A DNA stretch of 64,000 bases from Takakia lepidozioides (lineage: Eukaryota; Streptophyta; Takakiopsida; Takakiales; Takakiaceae): assembly GCA_030704615.1 (NCBI GenBank), contig CM060731.1, positions 14,014,001-14,078,000 on the forward strand. The letters run 5' to 3'. The notes under the pieces were generated by a model. It saw only the letters and a program-made list of their open reading frames with translations, had not been told where the DNA came from and did no database searches. Position numbers and translations under genes: made by a program. Shown piece after piece: positions 59,912 to 64,000 of the stretch; within the stretch, counting starts at the first letter, position 1; each line of letters opens with the position of its first letter.

Positions 59912-61818
59912 TACCCAGTGTTAGACTGATGCCAGTAAATGCATTCAGAAACTAAGCAGAACTAGCAGTGGTCGAGGCACAAGGCTGTTTGACAACGTCT
60001 AACAGAGACGGTAACTGCAATTCGAAGCCAAGTGCTACCCAACCCGTGTACACTTATGTACATATCAGATGAATATAGGCAGAGTCGACAGATTTGAAAA
60101 CATCTGAAGAGGCCTGAAGAAGGTCCCCCAGAGATGATCTCAGGATTTTAGTGGGCCACGTACATTTATCAGGGGGAAAATGTAAATGACCACCCTCTAG
60201 GCCCCCTTTTAAGTATTTTGAAATTTGAACAATGAGTGCTTTGCTCTACATACATTCCAATGGCTTGTTAGATCGCACTCGTGCGAGACTAAGGACTAGC
60301 AGCAAGCAAATTTGTAATCGTCCTGATGTTGTCCGGGCTGCACAATATTCCTGGGTGATGAGTGTATGTGCACTTTTCGAAAAAGTCTGAATAAAGGACA
60401 GCAAGGTTGATCGCGCATGACTCAATGTGGGTCCCCAAGCGCAGTTCATGCAATCTATCGAGTTGTATTCATCCATGAATATAACCGTCCAGATCCTATC
60501 AGATATGTACAGGCTTGTATATATAAGCAAGTGCATAAATTACATTTCATGCCTCTCATATCCTCCCTAAGAGGCATTCACTTTTGAGTCCTACAATAGA
60601 GTTTTTCCCTACAGAGTGGCGATCTGCCAGGATGACCAGCTACCTGCAGCTAGGATTTCGACCACTAAACACAAACACCAGCCTGGAACCAAGTACAACA
60701 ATGAGGCAACCTCACTATCGCTAAGCAGCAGCTGAGATTCACTGATGTAGTTGCTTCTACTGGCATGCAGGCTCCGAAGAAATCGGCTAGCTCAAAGTAA
60801 TGTTCGATATTTAATTTTTCGAGACTGTTGATTTCTGCCACACTATGCTGAACACACTGTGCACTGTTTTAGTTGATATGAGCTCTTTCATACTACCTTC
60901 AATTCTTCTCAATCGTTGTATGTAAGGTTACCTATACCAATCACCCTGCAGAGCTTTTTAATGGGTAAATCTCTTCAACTCACCATCACGATGAGGATCA
61001 AACTCGCAATTTAACTGGACTTTCTACTCTGACTGCTGAAGGTTTTGGCTTCTGACTTGCGACCGAGTTTTGACCATGGCCACTAAACAATGCATAAACA
61101 AGTCTGGTCAGGAGGTCGTGGTATGGACAAGTGCAGAGGTTGACGCGCTGTGAATGGCACTCCTCGTCTTATAGTCGTGCACATGTGAATTGATCATGAA
61201 GACAAGTGTCACTATGGCTGCAACTTTAGTAGACAATTGTCAAAACATGCGGACAACAGTAGAGAATTGGAGATTTGACAGTTTTCACTTACATTTCTAA
61301 GAAGGTGCAGAGCAGAAGGGCATTGTCACTTGACACGCAGAATAACATACTGACTGTCCGCTCGCAAATGAGTTTCAACAAGTTTCTTTGCTTAGATGTA
61401 ATGTGCAGTCATGGATAACATTCCTTCTCTTCTCAGTAGACACCAGTTGCAGAACGCATGTATCTTGACATACATTGTTGAAACTCCAAAGTCGACAAAC
61501 CCAGAGAGGAAGCACAGAATCAAAGAGACATTATATAACCTACAAAAAGCTTACCTACACATAATATTGAAATGATATGTACAAAATCTGCACTTGATAC
61601 ACTCATTATTGGATCAACTAATCGCCTTTCGAGCATCCATCTTTGTATGGGTTCTGATGCTTTCAAAAAATGTGTAGCGAGGGTGTATTGTACCTAGGGT
61701 TTAAAATGAATTGTTCGTCACTGAAGTATGTGTGAAGAAGTTACACAGCATAAGTTTGCTGCAAATCAATGGGTGACGGATCAATATGGAAGGACTGCTT
61801 ACTGCCGGGAAATCCAAG
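59912..61818. other. intergenic region between HMA2 and HMA3
   Basis: Both HMA2 (+) and HMA3 (-) end toward this interval, so it holds their 3' UTRs. No further coding signal. The open minus-strand frame at 60536-60246 has no recognisable features. Confidence 0.5.
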
Positions 61819-63764
61819 CTAATATGATCCGATATGCTTCAGGTAGTTTGGATTTGTGATAGGCTGGTTGTAGAACTCTTCTTCAGAGAGTCGATAACTG
61901 GGTGAATAAGACTGGCTGGGTCTGTACTCGCTGGGGTAATGCTCTGTCCTATACTCACTGGGATGGTAAGCCTCTCCTGTTCTCATATGTTCTCTTGGAG
62001 GCAGAGGTTCTGTTGCTCTCATGTATTCTCTGGGAAGAGGCTGTGTTGTTCGCACATATTCCCTATGAGGCAGAGCCTCGGATGTCCTGACATACTCACT
62101 TGGGGGTCGACCCTCTGGGGTCCTCATATACTCCCCATGGGATAGAGGATCAGCTACTCTGCTGTACTCATGACCCGGTCTATACTCCATTGGGGGTGGA
62201 GGAGTCCCTCCTGGCCTCCCATATTCTCTGGGAGGATTATGCATTGAGGGTGGAGGCCCTCCTGGCCTCCCATACTCTCTGGGAGGACTGTGCATTGGGG
62301 GAGGAGGCCCTCCTGGCCTCCCATACTCTCCGGGAGTACTGTGCATTGGGGGAGGAGGCCCAGTTTGTCTGCTATACTCCCTGGGAGGATTATGCGCTTC
62401 GATGGGTCTATTTTCACGTGGGGGATATGCCTCAACAGGACGTCTCACATCGCTTGGTGGTGGTCTCAGGTCGTATTGCTTTGGGGGATACACTTCGCCC
62501 GCGCGTCTCATATACTCTCTTGCGAGCTCAGATCCCCTCCTCAGAAGACCCTTTTTCTCCTCCTGGGGCGCCTTCTCCATCTTCTCCCCTGACTTCTCAA
62601 TATTCACAGATGCTACAGGGGCGGCTGTTGGCTGCGACTCGACAGGCCAGAAGGTAGCTTTCTTGTCGACTTTCCTCTTCGCCTTCTTGAGCACTTGCTG
62701 AGGGTCGGGATTTCCGAAAACAGTCACCTTGGATTTTCCCTGGTCCGTGAGCACATCAACTACCCCTGCACAAGACCATGAACAAATCATAACTGTCAGA
62801 GTTGTACAAATGTTTTTACATTCCAGGTCCCCCACATGTCAACACCAGCGGCCGAAGGTTGTTCAGCAACACTACCACAGTAAGACTACATATTTGTGTG
62901 AACACATTGGGAAAATGCACATTTCCAGTTCCCCCAGCTTGTCTAGCTTTAATAGTTCAACACTGCCGCCACACACTGCAAATAGAAGAGAGGGAAGTAG
63001 AGTTGGCTGCTTATAAACACTCACCATCCAGTTCACCAATCTCCTCTCTAATTTTCTCTTCACATTTGACGCAGCACATTTTCACCTTCAATTCAAGCCT
63101 CTGCACAACGAAGACAGCGTCGATCAGGAACAACTGACAGAGTATATCTCCAGTTACGATTAGTTTAACAACTAGATGTTTGGTTGTAAACCGCGCAGGA
63201 GGTGTGCAGGCAACAGGCATTCAACAAATACACAGAAGTTCCACAGTTACTCGGAAACACATCTGCTCATCAAATTTCAGCTAGTTCTCTTTGGATCCAC
63301 TGGAAATGTTCCAGCTTACTTCTCCCTGAGGTGACTAAGCCTGACAGGTGAAAGACGCCTCAACATCCTGGGAACAGGACAGCAACTTCCAAGACTCCAT
63401 ATGTCGACTGATAATCAGGCTTTTGTGCAAATGTCAAGTTTGACACAAGTAAGCTTACCGGCAGCTTGGGCGCAGGTTGAGGAGCAACCCGTGGCCTTTG
63501 AGATGTTGGGGGTGGCGCAGCACCACGAGGGTCAGCCATCCAATTAGGATCATTGATCCGTGAGGGGGGCGGAGCACCACGACTGTCTATCATCCCATTC
63601 CGAGGTGGGGGGGGAGCACCACGACCGTCACCATAACTGTCAGTCATCCCGTTCCGAGGTGGGGGTGGAGCACCACGACCGTCAGCCATCCCATAGTGTG
63701 GGGGGGGTGCAGCATCACGAGCATCAGTCATCCACTTAGGATCATCGTTCCGCTTGCTGAACAT
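61819..63764 (-). CDS. heavy-metal-associated (HMA) domain protein 3 with proline-rich repeats
   Basis: Exons 63764-63459, 63100-63025 (76 nt) and 62765-61819 give 442 aa. The N-terminal exon (102 aa) starts MFSKRNDDPKWM and carries repeats of GRGAPPPPRNGM. The HMA domain is RLELKVKMCCVKCEEKIREE, with CVKC at residues 112-115, continued by VVDVLTDQGKSKVTVFGNPDPQQVLKKAKRK. The tail is about 270 aa of proline/arginine/tyrosine repeats: first REYGRPGGPPPPMHSPP units, then REYVRT-PLP units, then YPSEYRP, ending LKHIGSY without CaaX. The ATG directly follows a splice acceptor (tacag). The repeat tracts suggest recent expansion of the tail compared with its paralogues. Confidence 0.87.
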
Positions 63765-64000
63765 CTGTAGAATTCAATCAAACCGCAAGGTACATTAAGA
63801 CATCAGGTCCCTACTCGAGGTCTGCAAATCAAACGGGAATACATTGAGCGATGAATTCTGCCCGAGCACATCCCTTCCATGCACCGACCCAACCTCGACA
63901 TGCCTAACAAACCCCTCCACCGTTCAGTGCAGGTGATTACTACCGACACTCTCACACACCAATGCAGTACAACACTCCCCGCACTAGCCAAATCCCACAT
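63765..64000. other. upstream region of HMA3
   Basis: Probable leader intron and promoter of HMA3, cut by the window end. No gene is evident. Confidence 0.4.

Noticed and set aside
63803-64000. Minus-strand frame reaching the window end
   Set aside because: No domain and upstream of HMA3 where a leader intron is expected; cannot be judged without further sequence.

Overview
The window looks like nuclear DNA of a land plant. It has spliced genes with GT-AG and occasional GC-AG introns, plastid tocopherol biosynthesis, a subgroup IIIf-type bHLH regulator, a type II metacaspase, and heavy loads of Copia, Gypsy/chromovirus, LINE and DNA-transposon sequence. A bacterial-type UPF0060 membrane protein and the repeat style hint at an early-diverging lineage (bryophyte, lycophyte or relative), but that is inference.

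Layout. (1) 1-9.1 kb: a bHLH transcription factor (+, N-terminus outside the window, LINE-like fragment in its last intron) faces a complete 12-exon homogentisate phytyltransferase gene (-). (2) 9.1-29.4 kb: repeat territory. A 1.16-kb element with TTAA ends (piggyBac-like) is followed by one Copia element whose two LTRs lie 17 kb apart (3' LTR 11740-12171, 5' LTR 28709-29141, target duplication GTTAC). Its interior is filled with other insertions: a plus-strand Copia, LINE pieces, a chromodomain Gypsy, and minisatellites. This Copia has non-TG/CA ends and a primer site matching the anticodon arm of initiator tRNA-Met, not its 3' end. (3) 30.1-36.1 kb: a type II metacaspase with a greatly enlarged GY-rich linker, and a UPF0060 membrane protein.

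(4) 37.69-49.03 kb: an 11.3-kb Mutator-like element, the most notable object here. It is bounded by a 10-bp direct repeat and by CG-rich ends with perfect palindromes. It carries two divergent genes: a MULE-type transposase with SWIM zinc finger (two apparent 1-nt frameshifts) and an apparently intact 10-exon gene. The latter's 1169-aa product combines a ParB-like DGNHR motif with a permuted (beta-class-like) DNA methyltransferase fold whose key motifs are diverged. Its introns hold a spaced array of 22-nt palindromes, one copy with a compensatory two-sided change. A cargo gene plus iterated sites recalls the VANDAL/VANC anti-silencing arrangement, but the fold is different.

(5) 49-64 kb: decayed repeats, a repeat carrying a perfect heat-shock element and TATA box, a hAT-like MITE, and three related heavy-metal-associated (HMA) domain genes. 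The three share an identical 76-nt HMA exon length and splice phases but have divergent low-complexity tails.
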